Source: Akkermansia sp. (GTDB lineage: Bacteria; Verrucomicrobiota; Verrucomicrobiia; Verrucomicrobiales; Akkermansiaceae). From it: a stretch of 64,000 nucleotides of DNA. The stretch is taken from assembly GCA_017415555.1 (NCBI GenBank), contig JAFQGF010000017.1, positions 1 through 64,000 on the forward strand. The letters run 5' to 3'. The notes under the pieces are model-generated. The model searched no databases. It saw nothing but the letters and a program-made list of their open reading frames with translations, and was not told the origin of the DNA. The translations under genes and the position numbers were made by a program. Shown here one piece after another: positions 42,482 to 51,913 of the stretch; within the stretch, counting starts at the first letter, position 1, and each line of letters starts with the position of its first letter.

Positions 42482-43270
42482 ATGAAGGAGCTCAGAGACA
42501 CTCAGAGCGAACACGACACGCGCCAGATTTCCATCGACCGCGTCGGCGTTCGCGGGGTTCGTTACCCCATTATTGTGAGTGATAAAGAGAACCGAACGCA
42601 GTCCACTGTTGCGACACTGGCGCTCATGGTCGACCTGCCCGAGCAGTACAAAGGCACGCACATGAGCCGCTTTGTCGAAGCACTGCACGAGCACCGTCGT
42701 TACCTGGATGTTCACTCCGCCGTGCGACTTCCCGCCCGCCTCCTGCGCAAACTCCCGGCGCAGAGAGCGCGTGTCGAGATTGAATTTCCCTTCTTCCGTC
42801 TCAAAAAAGCCCCGGTCTCCGGGATGGAGGGGATGATGGATTATGACGTCCGCTTTGAGATTGATGCAGAGCGCGACCAACCGGGAACTTTCACACTCAC
42901 CATTAAGGTACCGGTCACTACCCTTTGCCCCTGCTCCAAAGCCATGAGTGAGCGCGGCGCCCACAATCAGCGAGGCATCGTCACTTATTCCGTGCGTTTC
43001 TCCGGGGCGGCCGTGTGGATTGAAGACCTCATCGACATGATAGAAGGCTGTGCCAGCTGCCAGCTATACAGCCTCTTGAAACGCCCGGATGAAAAATACG
43101 TCACGGACAAAGCCTATGACAACCCCGTCTTCGTGGAAGACCTCGTCCGCAATGTTGCCGTAGCCACAGAACGCTACAATGCCTTCTCCTGGTACCGGGT
43201 AGAGGCAGAAAACTTTGAGTCCATCCACAATCACAGTGCCTACGCCTGTGTGGAGCGCACTCTTGTGTAA
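42482..43270 (+). CDS. folE2: GTP cyclohydrolase I type 2 (FolE2)
   Basis: Converts GTP to dihydroneopterin triphosphate at the start of folate or queuosine synthesis. The FolE2 signature is clear: the catalytic metal-binding Cys in TTLCPCSKAMSERGAHNQRG, SRFVEALHEHRRYLD, and the C-terminal NHSAYACVE. 262 residues, full length. FolE2 enzymes can use metals other than zinc and often serve where classical FolE is absent or zinc is short; no FolE is in the window. No promoter is obvious in the short gap after the ribosomal-protein terminator, so some read-through may express it. Confidence 0.96.
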   Translation: MKELRDTQSEHDTRQISIDRVGVRGVRYPIIVSDKENRTQSTVATLALMVDLPEQYKGTHMSRFVEALHEHRRYLDVHSAVRLPARLLRKLPAQRARVEIEFPFFRLKKAPVSGMEGMMDYDVRFEIDAERDQPGTFTLTIKVPVTTLCPCSKAMSERGAHNQRGIVTYSVRFSGAAVWIEDLIDMIEGCASCQLYSLLKRPDEKYVTDKAYDNPVFVEDLVRNVAVATERYNAFSWYRVEAENFESIHNHSAYACVERTLV

Positions 43271-43360
43271 TTTCCGCCTTCCCCGGACTACTGCCGGAAG
43301 CCCCCTGTCCGAGGCATAAAATTACAAGGCTCCTTTCTATAATTCACTCCAGATGAGAGG

Positions 43361-43389
43361 TTGACACATTCGGGGTTCTATGCTAGATT
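43361..43389 (+). promoter_or_regulatory. Promoter of the small exported protein gene
   Basis: Consensus TTGACA (43361-43366), 17 bp, TAGATT (43384-43389). It overlaps an in-frame ATG at 43380, which therefore cannot be the start. Confidence 0.65.
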
Positions 43390-43409
43390 TACTCAGACGC
43401 TCCATTTTT

Positions 43410-43868
43410 ATGTTAAGACTTCCTTTCTGGCTTTTTGTCCTGCTCTTGGTATGTCCTTGTACAGCCGAGGTGACTATAACACATGACGATAGCGTAGATG
43501 CGGCATATTACCACGCCGGAGACTATAAGAATTACTACTTGTCTGACAGCGCTAACGAGTTATACATTGGAACATATCGCCAAGCTCCAATATTGCACAA
43601 GTTTGATACTGTCTGTCTGATTGAGTGTGGCAATAGGGGGCATGAGTTGTTTCTAGTAACAACTACCAATGGAAGCATTAAACTTACAAACCTCATACCT
43701 CAGGTGTATGAATTGTATCCGACATCAAAAGAATTCGCTTTATTTGTGGATGAAGTACGGCGAGAGCCTGATGGGAAAATATCAATCAGACTCTATTCTC
43801 CCACGGAGGATAGAGAACTAGTCGTTCAGCTCGATGAAAATCTTAAATTAGTCTCGCCGGATATCTAA
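43410..43868 (+). CDS. Small exported protein of unknown function
   Basis: 152 residues with a signal peptide (MLRLPFWLFVLLLVCPCTAE) and a beta-rich mature domain rich in Tyr and Asp (HAGDYKNYYLSDSANELYIG). No family recognised. The ATG at 43410 is preferred because the promoter lies across the earlier ATG at 43380. Its lower GC content than its neighbours suggests recent acquisition. It is a single-gene unit. Confidence 0.65.
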   Translation: MLRLPFWLFVLLLVCPCTAEVTITHDDSVDAAYYHAGDYKNYYLSDSANELYIGTYRQAPILHKFDTVCLIECGNRGHELFLVTTTNGSIKLTNLIPQVYELYPTSKEFALFVDEVRREPDGKISIRLYSPTEDRELVVQLDENLKLVSPDI

Positions 43869-44194
43869 ACTCCCATTTATCAACATGTTTTTGCAACTAG
43901 ATAAAGGTTTTCTTTCTTATTCGTAAAATTCTGAAAAGCAGGCTGATTCATATAGACTTTCCCTCAAAAAAGTTTAGGATTTTTTGCCTATCAATGTTGC
44001 AAAAGTAGAATATTCTGAAAGTGGAGGCAAGGCGCAATTGTCTATTGCAGGCGAAGGGGCGGGGGTTGGGGATGCAGTCTGCTACAGAAACTTTCCAGGG
44101 CACATCTTCCTGCCGGAGCGGAGGTGGCCGGAATTTCCGCAAATGTTATGACGGAGTACAAAAAAATGCACCGGATGGAGCATTGTGCAGAAAG
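43869..44194. other. 326-bp intergenic stretch
   Basis: AT-rich to 44010, then mixed. I see no gene or clear RNA; the only feature is the terminator hairpin at its right edge. Confidence 0.4.
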
Positions 44195-44222
44195 GCCCCT
44201 GCACCGCAAGCGGCACAGGGGC
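44195..44222 (-). terminator. Terminator of the efflux operon
   Basis: A 7-bp outer stem (GCCCCTG 44195-44201 with 44216-44222) plus an inner CCGC/GCGG pairing, followed on the minus strand by CCTTTCTGC. It lies 14 bp after the tolC-like gene. Confidence 0.65.
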
Positions 44223-44236
44223 ATGATATTTAAAAA

Positions 44237-45619
44237 TCAGTTCTTCCAGCCGCCGCCCAGCTGGGTATAGAGCGTGGGGATGCAAGCCGCATACTGGTAG
44301 CGGTAGTTAGCAAGCTGCTTCTGAGCCGGGAAGAGACGCAGCTGGTTATCCAGCACCTCGAAATAGGCAGAGTACCCCTCCTTGTAGCGCTCCTTTGCAA
44401 GAGATACCGTTGTTTCGTAAGCAGCCACGGCCTGCTCCTGGCGAGCAATCACCTCGCGGAGCTTCTGGCGCTGCACCAGAGTGCTGGCCACCTCGGACAT
44501 TGCATTCAGCACAGCCTGCTCGTAGTCTGCCTTGGCTGCAAGGAATGCCTCTTTCTTGGCAGCCTCGTTAGCCGTGAGGCGCCCGGCCTGGAAGAGCGGC
44601 CCCGTCAGGTTGGCACCTATACCCCAGCCATCCACAGAGCGCTTCAAGTTCGGGAAGGCATAGCCCCCGGTAGCCGTCAGACTGATAGAGGGGAAATACG
44701 AGGCTATGGCCACCCCCACCTCCGCATTAGCTGCACGCAGAGCCTGCTCCTTAGCACGGATGTCCGGGCGGCGGGAAAGCACATCGGCAGGAATACCGGC
44801 AGCCACGCGAGAGGCATTCTGATATGCCTTCAAGCTGCCACTGCGGGCTATATGACCGGGTGCACGACCTGCCAGCATGCTCAGCGAGTTCTCCAGAGTG
44901 GCAATCTGCATTTCCAGAGCCGGAGCCTCTGCCTCGGCAGCAGCCAGAGCCGCCTGGGCACTAGCAACCTGCAGCTTATCTACCACACCCTCCTTGAACT
45001 GGTCGTTAAAGAGGTTGAGCGTATCGCGGTAGGAGCTCATACTCTCGCGGGTGATACGCAGCTGCTCATCCAGCATCAGCAGCTGCAGGTAGCCCGTAGC
45101 CACCTGGCGCATGAGGGAAATACGCAGGTTGTTGAGCTGCTCTGCAACCTCCTCGGCAGAAGCCTCTGCACTCTCTACCTCGCGACGGGTTTTCCCCCAG
45201 AGGTCGAGTTCCCAGCTGGCACTCACGCCGGCCATACCGGACTTGGTATGAGCATCCCCCATATCCACAACAGCCGTACCACCGGAGGTATTCACACCAT
45301 TGCTGGCAGTACCGGCATAGCCCAGAGTGGGGAAGAGGGGCGAACGAGCCATAATCACATACTGGCGGGCAGCCTCCACATTGTGCTTCAGTGCTTCCAG
45401 ATTGCGGTTACTATTGAATACATCTGTCAGGAGAGACTGCAGATTCTTGTCCCTGAGAACATCCTGCCACGGCAGGTCTGCCATATTACCTTCTCCGACA
45501 CCGGCACCGCGGAACACGGCGGGCACCTCCATCACGGGTTTCTCCCAGCTGGGGCCGAATGTGCAGGCCGTAGTCATCACCACGGCACCGGCAAGGGTCA
45601 TCAATGTGCTTTTTGTCAT
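44237..45619 (-). CDS. RND efflux outer-membrane lipoprotein (TolC/NodT family)
   Basis: The exit duct of a tripartite efflux pump. The ATG at 45619 begins a lipoprotein signal ending at MTTAC (Cys19), as in OprM/NodT proteins. Mature features: FGPSWEKP, the LPWQDVLRDKNLQSLL segment after the signal, two OEP repeats with long coiled-coil helices (LWGKTRREVESAEASAEEVA and LTANEAAKKEAFLAAKADYE), and the RRPDIRAKEQALRAANAEVG motif. 460 residues. It is the last gene of marR-acrA-acrB-tolC, 28 bp after acrB, with a terminator following. Confidence 0.93.
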   Translation of the reverse strand: MTKSTLMTLAGAVVMTTACTFGPSWEKPVMEVPAVFRGAGVGEGNMADLPWQDVLRDKNLQSLLTDVFNSNRNLEALKHNVEAARQYVIMARSPLFPTLGYAGTASNGVNTSGGTAVVDMGDAHTKSGMAGVSASWELDLWGKTRREVESAEASAEEVAEQLNNLRISLMRQVATGYLQLLMLDEQLRITRESMSSYRDTLNLFNDQFKEGVVDKLQVASAQAALAAAEAEAPALEMQIATLENSLSMLAGRAPGHIARSGSLKAYQNASRVAAGIPADVLSRRPDIRAKEQALRAANAEVGVAIASYFPSISLTATGGYAFPNLKRSVDGWGIGANLTGPLFQAGRLTANEAAKKEAFLAAKADYEQAVLNAMSEVASTLVQRQKLREVIARQEQAVAAYETTVSLAKERYKEGYSAYFEVLDNQLRLFPAQKQLANYRYQYAACIPTLYTQLGGGWKN

Positions 45620-45647
45620 ATATCTATTGGTATTTAAGATGTTAAGT

Positions 45648-48600
45648 TCAGTAAGAATCGTTTTCGTGCTCCACGAGATAACGGCGGGCGCCCTCCTCAT
45701 CCGGGTCTTCAGCCAGGGTCTTTTTCGCGAAGGTAATGCGGAAGAGACGCATGATGAATACATAGGAACAGGGAATCAGGAACACACCTACCAGCGTGGC
45801 AACCGTCATACCGGCCACTACCACCACACCAATGGCGTTGCGAGCCAGAGCGCCCGAGCCACTGGAAAGCAAAAGCGGCACACAGCCCAGAATGAATGCC
45901 AGTGAGGTCATGATGATGGGGCGCAGACGCAGGCGGGCTGCCACCAGTGTGGCCTCCATCAGCCCCTTGCCACGCTCCATCTCCAGGTTGGCAAACTCCA
46001 CAATCAGAATCGCATTCTTGGCCGCAAGACCCACCAGCATGATGAGTCCCACCTGTGCATAGAGCGTCAGATCCAGCTTCCACACATACAGGCCCATGTA
46101 GGCACCCAGCACGGCAATCGGCACGGTCATGAATACCGAGATAGGCAGCGTCCACTTCTCATACAGAGCCACCAGGATGAGGAAGGCGAAGAACCCGGAC
46201 ATGCAGAAGATAGTGCCCAGGCCGGTGCTGTTGCGCACCTTGTTTTCCTGGAAAGACATATCCTGGTAGTCCATGCCCACCTTGGTCTTATCCATCGTCT
46301 CCTCGAACACCTCTTCCATGGCATCCATGAGCTGCTGGGTGGAGTAGCCGGGCTTGGGCATCACGCTGAGCTTGGCTGCGTTGTAGCCGTTGTGGTGCAT
46401 CACGAACTCCGTATCTGCCATATCATCAACGCTCACAATGGCATCCAGCGGCACGCGGTCACCCTTCTTGTTGATAACGAAGAAGCCGTTCATCTGCTCC
46501 AGATTACGGCGGTCGGCACCACGAGCCTGCATGTATACCTGCCACTGCTGACCGAAGGCATTGAAGAAGTTCACAAAGCTGGAACCGTAGTAGGAAGCCA
46601 ACACCCCATAGGCATCGCCGATGTTCACGCCATACTTCTGGCACTTTGCGCGATCCAGCGTCAGGTACTTCTGCGGCACATCAGCCATCATCATATCGCG
46701 GCACATGGCCACCTCTTTGCGGGTGCTGGCCACCTGCTCAAATTTCTTCACCTGCTGGTAGAGGAACTCCACGCCCTGCCCTTCCAGATCTGTCAGCACC
46801 ATGCTCACGCCATTGGCCGTACCCACACCGGGAATAGCAGGCGGAATCAGCACCATGGAAATACCATCCAGCCCGGCCTGAGCACAACGGGCAGAGAGAC
46901 GCTGCTGCACCTGCTCCGCAGTCTCACTACGCTCACTCCAGTCCTTCAGCTGCACGAAGGCAATGGCAGCACCGGGAGTCTGCACCATGTTGAGAATATT
47001 GATACCCACAACAGCGGTCAGGTTCTTAATGGCGGGATCCTGCTGTCCGACGGGGCCGGCCAGAGCGTCCTCAAACTTCTTAGCCTCCACCATGGAACGC
47101 TGGAGGGAGTTCTCCGGCTTCATCACCAGAGCCGCCAGCAGGAAGCCCTGGTCCTCATCCGGAAGGAATGCGCCGGGCACCTTGCTGCTCACCGGAGCGA
47201 TAGCCGCCCACAGCAGCAGAAGAATGGGCATGGAAATGATGAGCTTGCGAGCCAGGCTACCGCAAATGCGGGTATACACGCTCGCGGTGTTGTCATAGCA
47301 GCGGTTGAACACACGGAAGAACGGTTTGGCAATACCGTGGTTCAGCCTGTACACCAGCAGGCGCAGCGGATTTTGCGGTGGTGTGTTCTCCTCCTCCTTA
47401 CTCTTGAGCATCAGGGCACACAATGCCGGCGAAAGCGTCAGAGCATTGAAAGCCGATATCAACATGGAAATAGCAATCGTGATGGCGAACTGCTTAAAGA
47501 GCGTACCGGTAATACCCTCCAGCATCAACGAAGGAAGGAACACCGCTGCCAGAACGAGAGCAATGGCAATAACGGGACCACTCACCTCCTGCATGGCAGC
47601 AAAGGCAGCCATGCGTGGATTGAGCCCCTTTTCAATGTGGTGCTGCACGGCCTCCACCACCACGATGGCATCGTCCACCACCAGACCAATAGCCAGTACC
47701 ATACCCAGCAGGGAAATGGTGTTAAGAGTAAAGCCCAGAAGCGGGAACACACAGAAAGTGGAAACAAGTGATACCGGCACGGCAATCAGCGGAATTACCG
47801 TCGCACGCCAGCTCTGCAGGAACAGGAACACCACCAGAGCCACCAGCACAATAGCCTCGATGAAGGTCTGCTTAATCTCCTCGATGGAATAGCGCACGGC
47901 AGTCGTAGTATCCAGCGATACATTGCCCTCAATACCCGGGGGCAGAGCCTTTCCGGCCAGCAGTGCACTCACGCGGTCAACCGTCTCGATGGCGTTGGAA
48001 CCGGGGGACTGGAACACCACCACGGTGGCACAGGGCTTGCGGTTCAGGCGCCCCGTCACGGAGTAGTCAGCAGACCCCAGCTCGATGGTGGCAATATCTT
48101 TCAGGAATACCACCTCATTGCCCTTCTGGCGCACAATAATCTGTTCGAACTGCTCGGGAGTGGACAAACGCCCTTCAGTTCGGATGGTCACGGTCGTCTC
48201 CTGGCCGTCCGGCACGGGGTCGGCACCCACCTTACCACCGGGATTCGTCACATTCTGCAGGCGGATGGCGCCCTGCACCTCGTTAAGAGAAATGCCGAAG
48301 TGCGACATCTTCACCGTGTTGAGCCATATACGGATGGCATAGCGGCCTGCGCCGTACACCGTCACCTCACCGACTCCCGGCACACGCTTAATCTCGTCCA
48401 GCAGCTTCACCTGCGCGTAGTTGGACAAATCCACCACATTGTAAGAGCCATCCGGCGAGGTGAGCGAGTAGAGCATCAGCGGAAGTCCGGGTTGCTGGCG
48501 AATGGTGATGCCGGAGTTGAGCACCTCCGTCGGCACCTGGGACTGAGCTTGCCCGTAGCGCATGTTGGTGAGCACCTGATCCAGGTCCGTATCCGAGCCG

Positions 48601-48887
48601 GGCTCGAACACGACCTGAAGATTGTACACACCATTGTTGGAAGACACCGAAGTCATGTAGTCCATGTGGTTCACGCCATTCATCTGGCGCTCAATGGGCG
48701 TACCGACAGAATCCGCCACAGCCTGAGCATCTGCGCCAGGATACACAGCGGTCAGGTTAATGGTGCGGGGGGTAATCTCCGGGTACTGCTCCACGGGCAG
48801 AGTCATCAGACAAACCACGCCGAGCATGGTCGTCAGCACGGCAATGACCGTTGCTATAACCGGGTGTTTAATGAAATAAGCACTCAT
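45648..48887 (-). CDS. RND efflux transporter, HAE1 (AcrB) family
   Basis: The inner-membrane proton-driven pump of the tripartite system, 1,079 residues, in the usual range. It starts FIKHPVIATVIAVLTTMLG and has two copies of the twelve-span layout. Proton-relay residues are present: the Asp pair in GLVVDDAIVVVEAV (span 4) and the Lys in VGLAAKNAILIVEFA (span 10). The porter domain carries the usual PGADAQAVADSV and GVNHMDYM motifs. HAE1 members export drugs, bile salts, detergents and dyes; bile is a plausible substrate in a gut organism. acrA precedes it by 24 bp and the tolC-like gene follows by 28 bp. Confidence 0.96.
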   Translation of the reverse strand: MSAYFIKHPVIATVIAVLTTMLGVVCLMTLPVEQYPEITPRTINLTAVYPGADAQAVADSVGTPIERQMNGVNHMDYMTSVSSNNGVYNLQVVFEPGSDTDLDQVLTNMRYGQAQSQVPTEVLNSGITIRQQPGLPLMLYSLTSPDGSYNVVDLSNYAQVKLLDEIKRVPGVGEVTVYGAGRYAIRIWLNTVKMSHFGISLNEVQGAIRLQNVTNPGGKVGADPVPDGQETTVTIRTEGRLSTPEQFEQIIVRQKGNEVVFLKDIATIELGSADYSVTGRLNRKPCATVVVFQSPGSNAIETVDRVSALLAGKALPPGIEGNVSLDTTTAVRYSIEEIKQTFIEAIVLVALVVFLFLQSWRATVIPLIAVPVSLVSTFCVFPLLGFTLNTISLLGMVLAIGLVVDDAIVVVEAVQHHIEKGLNPRMAAFAAMQEVSGPVIAIALVLAAVFLPSLMLEGITGTLFKQFAITIAISMLISAFNALTLSPALCALMLKSKEEENTPPQNPLRLLVYRLNHGIAKPFFRVFNRCYDNTASVYTRICGSLARKLIISMPILLLLWAAIAPVSSKVPGAFLPDEDQGFLLAALVMKPENSLQRSMVEAKKFEDALAGPVGQQDPAIKNLTAVVGINILNMVQTPGAAIAFVQLKDWSERSETAEQVQQRLSARCAQAGLDGISMVLIPPAIPGVGTANGVSMVLTDLEGQGVEFLYQQVKKFEQVASTRKEVAMCRDMMMADVPQKYLTLDRAKCQKYGVNIGDAYGVLASYYGSSFVNFFNAFGQQWQVYMQARGADRRNLEQMNGFFVINKKGDRVPLDAIVSVDDMADTEFVMHHNGYNAAKLSVMPKPGYSTQQLMDAMEEVFEETMDKTKVGMDYQDMSFQENKVRNSTGLGTIFCMSGFFAFLILVALYEKWTLPISVFMTVPIAVLGAYMGLYVWKLDLTLYAQVGLIMLVGLAAKNAILIVEFANLEMERGKGLMEATLVAARLRLRPIIMTSLAFILGCVPLLLSSGSGALARNAIGVVVVAGMTVATLVGVFLIPCSYVFIMRLFRITFAKKTLAEDPDEEGARRYLVEHENDSY

Positions 48888-48911
48888 TTCTTCTTGCTCA
48901 CAGAAAAAGGG

Positions 48912-50345
48912 TTACTCGCCTTCTGCCGTCACCGAGGGTGTGGTAGACATCGGCTTGCGGTAATCGTAGGCAGCGGGGTTACGAACTATCTCTGCAAAGC
49001 CGGCCTTCGCCTTTTGGGCCTTCATCCCCATGTTGATATTGGCGTAAATCTGTGCCATCTGGCTACCCTCCACAATCACAGGAGCATCCAGCGGGTTGTC
49101 GTACCCCATCTCCTTGAGTATGGCAGGCAAATCGCGCACCTCACCACTCTCGCTATCGGCCGGGCGGGCAGTCACCACCTGCATCGGCATCTTAGCAGTG
49201 CCATCACCACTGGGCATCTCCATCTCAACCTCCTGCCCCAGTATCACGTCAATACCATAGGGCTGGTTATCCTTACCCACCACATAGATGAAGCGGTGAT
49301 TCATGGAAGAAAGAATTGCCCCCTTCGGTACCAGGAAAGCGTCCTTCACCTCAGACACCTTGGCGCGCACCTGCACAGACGCACCGGAGCGCAGGCGCAG
49401 CTCGCTGTTAGGAATCTCTCCAATGAAATTCACCGTACCGGTAGAGGTATTCACCTCGCTGTCCATCGTCTTCACAAAGCCCTTCTGCCCATACAATGAG
49501 CCATCCTCCAGTATCACATCAAACTCCGTGAAGGGAGAGGCCATATTCTCCCCGGCGCGGAAGGCTGTCTCCGTCACAATATCAAGCACATGCTTACCCG
49601 TCACCACAAAATCGACACGGATGGGATCTATCGAGCTCATACGCGTAAGCGTTATAGCTCCGGGGGACACATGGTCACCCACGCTCACCGTGGCAACCGA
49701 GGCATAGCCATCAAACGGCGCACGAATACTGCAGCGATTCAGATTAATCTGGGCATTCTCCAGTGCCGCCTCCGCCTGCTTCACCTGAGCGCAGGCGGCA
49801 GCCAACGCCGCAGCAGAGCGGCGCACAGCGTGCTCCGCATCGCGGAAAGTCTTGTCAGACACAGAACCGCTCTTCACCAGCTCTGTAAAACGATTCAAAT
49901 CCTGCCTGTTCTGCATATCCACCACCTCGGCCTGCATCACGGCAGCCTTCGCAGCCTCAAGATTGGCCTTTGCCATTTCCACCGCTGCGCGATAGGTCAC
50001 ATCATCAATGCGGAATAACACCTCACCCTTCTCGCAGGGAGAGCCATCTATATACACCTTCTCAACAATTCGGCCACTCACCTCGGGCTTAATATCCGCC
50101 TGTTCCACACCTCGCAATTGGCCGAACCACGTTGCATACACTGGTACATCAGCCTGCTGCAGCTTCATCACGCTCACCTGCAGTGGCGGCATCCCCTGAT
50201 GCTGCTCGGGAGCCTCTCCTCCCAGGAAATCCCGGTATATGCGAGTCATCAATCCGGGCTCCCCGTTCTCTCCATCCCCGCAGCCGGACAGGCCGACTAC
50301 CATCGCGCCGCTCAGCACCATTGTCACTATATTCTTTGCTTTCAT
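48912..50345 (-). CDS. RND efflux periplasmic adaptor lipoprotein (AcrA family)
   Basis: The membrane-fusion subunit that joins pump and outer duct, 477 residues. A lipoprotein signal ends at VGLSGC (Cys22). Order: first half of the lipoyl domain (GQLRGVEQADIKPEVSGRIV), the coiled-coil hairpin (KANLEAAKAAVMQAEV to QVKQAEAALENAQINLNR), the returning lipoyl half (CSIRAPFDGYASVATV), the beta barrel and the membrane-proximal domain. It is longer than AcrA (397) because of an extra C-terminal segment after the barrel (residues about 385-470), whose role is unknown. Lies 22 bp after marR. Confidence 0.94.
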   Translation of the reverse strand: MKAKNIVTMVLSGAMVVGLSGCGDGENGEPGLMTRIYRDFLGGEAPEQHQGMPPLQVSVMKLQQADVPVYATWFGQLRGVEQADIKPEVSGRIVEKVYIDGSPCEKGEVLFRIDDVTYRAAVEMAKANLEAAKAAVMQAEVVDMQNRQDLNRFTELVKSGSVSDKTFRDAEHAVRRSAAALAAACAQVKQAEAALENAQINLNRCSIRAPFDGYASVATVSVGDHVSPGAITLTRMSSIDPIRVDFVVTGKHVLDIVTETAFRAGENMASPFTEFDVILEDGSLYGQKGFVKTMDSEVNTSTGTVNFIGEIPNSELRLRSGASVQVRAKVSEVKDAFLVPKGAILSSMNHRFIYVVGKDNQPYGIDVILGQEVEMEMPSGDGTAKMPMQVVTARPADSESGEVRDLPAILKEMGYDNPLDAPVIVEGSQMAQIYANINMGMKAQKAKAGFAEIVRNPAAYDYRKPMSTTPSVTAEGE

Positions 50346-50367
50346 TGAGTTATCTGAGTGTTAAATC

Positions 50368-50802
50368 TTATTTAATGTTGCGGTATACGCGGCGCAGCAA
50401 CTCGAATAGCTGACCCTGCTCCTGTGCATCCAACCCGGCTACCATCTGCCCCGTTATGTCGGATATGTGTTCGGCCAACTCGTCCCGACACTGCCGCGAC
50501 TTATCCGTTATGTAGGCATTCTTCACGCGCCCATCTCTGCTGTCAAATGCAGTGCGTACAAACCCCTTCTCCTCCAATCGCTTCAGCAGTCCTTTTGCCG
50601 TCGTGTGCGTCACATTCAGGTACTGCTCCAATTCTTTCTGGGACACCGGGCCGCCGCCGCACGCTTCCAGATACATCAACACCCGGCTCTGCGCCGCAGT
50701 CACCGGAATCTCCGCGCGCAGAGAGAATAAGGTCTCTACGCGGTCCGTTATCAGCTTAATCAGAAACGATATCGCCTGCCGTGTCTGTATCTCATCATTC
50801 AT
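50368..50802 (-). CDS. MarR-family transcriptional regulator
   Basis: A 144-residue winged-helix dimer protein. The DNA-binding part is VSQKELEQYLNVTHTTAKGLLKRLEEKGFV, and the wing is RDGRVKNAYITDKSRQ. MarR proteins usually repress a neighbouring efflux or stress operon and release DNA when bound by aromatic or phenolic ligands. Here the gene opens the efflux operon, so self-repression of the whole unit is likely. The operator candidate at 50807-50824 begins 5 bases before the start codon and lies just after the predicted transcription start. Confidence 0.93.
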   Translation of the reverse strand: MNDEIQTRQAISFLIKLITDRVETLFSLRAEIPVTAAQSRVLMYLEACGGGPVSQKELEQYLNVTHTTAKGLLKRLEEKGFVRTAFDSRDGRVKNAYITDKSRQCRDELAEHISDITGQMVAGLDAQEQGQLFELLRRVYRNIK

Positions 50803-50806
50803 ATTT

Positions 50807-50824
50807 TATGAAGCACGCTTCATA
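50807..50824. promoter_or_regulatory. Probable MarR operator
   Basis: A perfect 18-bp palindrome, TATGAAGC-AC-GCTTCATA, placed between the -10 box and the marR start codon. It is the right size and position for a MarR dimer to block transcription start. Confidence 0.75.
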
Positions 50825-50835
50825 TCTCTGCACAA

Positions 50836-50863
50836 AGTATATCGCCCATCCCATAAAAGTCAA
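50836..50863 (-). promoter_or_regulatory. Promoter of marR-acrA-acrB-tolC
   Basis: On the minus strand, TTGACT (50858-50863), 16 bp, TATACT (50836-50841). The predicted start near 50829 is directly beside the operator. Confidence 0.72.
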
Positions 50864-51872
50864 GAAAAATTGTAAAACTTTTCTCTATCACGCCCCCAGC
50901 ATCTCCAGGACGGCCACATGCAACTTCCTGTATCTCAGCAAATTTCAGTGACGAAACACGGCTTAATCTCAGCGTGGATACAACTCCCACCTTTCGTTTT
51001 CGAGGAATACGAAATCGGAGTTTGAGTAAGAATTCGTGAACACAAAGCAAGCCAAGCCTCGCCACACTCCAGCGCAGTTCGCCACCCCGAAAACGGCACG
51101 CCGCCTTTGCTGCACCTATTCGAAGAGCACCCATCACTAATCAGGCTCCCTCATCTACCTCATTCAACTTCTACTCAATAGCTCTATCCACTTACACATC
51201 AAGCATTTGTAAAAAAATCCAATCATTTGCAGCAGCTCTTGTCATAAAGCACCTTTTATCTTTTTCTTTACATTATAGCCTTTTTTACAAGAATAAAGCA
51301 TGAATTTTGGTATTTTTTTCAACAGAGCTCCTTCAATACTGTCAGCTCCGCTCCATAAGCCTTCGTGTCGAAATTTTGTAATAAAATTGTCTTTATTGTT
51401 TAAAAAAGTTGAAAATGAGTTGATTTTTCCCTTTTTCTTCTCAAAATTGCTCATTTTTTTATAAAAATACAAATAAGGGTCACATCATGAGAATTGCATA
51501 TTTACTATAAGCTGCCCATAAAAACGAGTCGGAGCCCAAAATACTCCTACTTGTTTAATAGGTACTTTTTTCTTTCTCACCTCTTCCGGAAAACCGAGTT
51601 TTGGACAGAATTGAACACAGTAGCCGATATTCCACTTTTCTTATATGATTATTTTAGATGAAGAACGAAGTATTTCTCATATATTTTTTCGATACATATA
51701 TAGATAATAAATAGAGCATATCTTTTCCACAAATATAATATATTTTATAATTTTTCCATCATAATATTCACATATCTCGGCAAGCTTTATTGCAGAGACA
51801 ACATTCGATGAGATAAACAATATATTCAAGTAAGAGAGCTAAGGACAAAAATGAGGCTTACAGAATTTGCCA
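50864..51872. other. About 1 kb AT-rich region with no supported gene
   Basis: The left part (50880-51140) is of mixed GC and has a 105-codon minus-strand frame of implausible composition (rich in Arg, Gly, Cys and Leu). From 51150 the DNA is very AT-rich with long T and A runs; a 76-codon minus-strand frame (51242-51472) is low complexity and Lys-rich. Neither looks like a real gene. No tRNA, structured RNA or CRISPR pattern was recognised. Confidence 0.5.
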
Positions 51873-51901
51873 TTGCAGGATGGGAGCGTTTATGGTAGAA
51901 T
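51873..51901 (+). promoter_or_regulatory. pheA-holB-yicC promoter
   Basis: TTGCAG (51873-51878), 17 bp, TAGAAT (51896-51901), ending 12 bases before the pheA ATG. Confidence 0.68.
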
Positions 51902-51913
51902 ACGTGCACGCAT

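Noticed and set aside
43380-43409. ATG at 43380 as start of the small exported protein
   Set aside because: It falls between the -35 and -10 boxes of a consensus promoter, and the signal peptide is more normal from the ATG at 43410.
50820-51137. 105-codon minus-strand frame before the efflux operon
   Set aside because: Composition is unlike a folded protein, and its 3' end overlaps the marR operator and promoter.
51242-51472. 76-codon minus-strand frame rich in Lys, Phe and Asn
   Set aside because: Low-complexity product of AT-rich DNA with no promoter, signal or family match.
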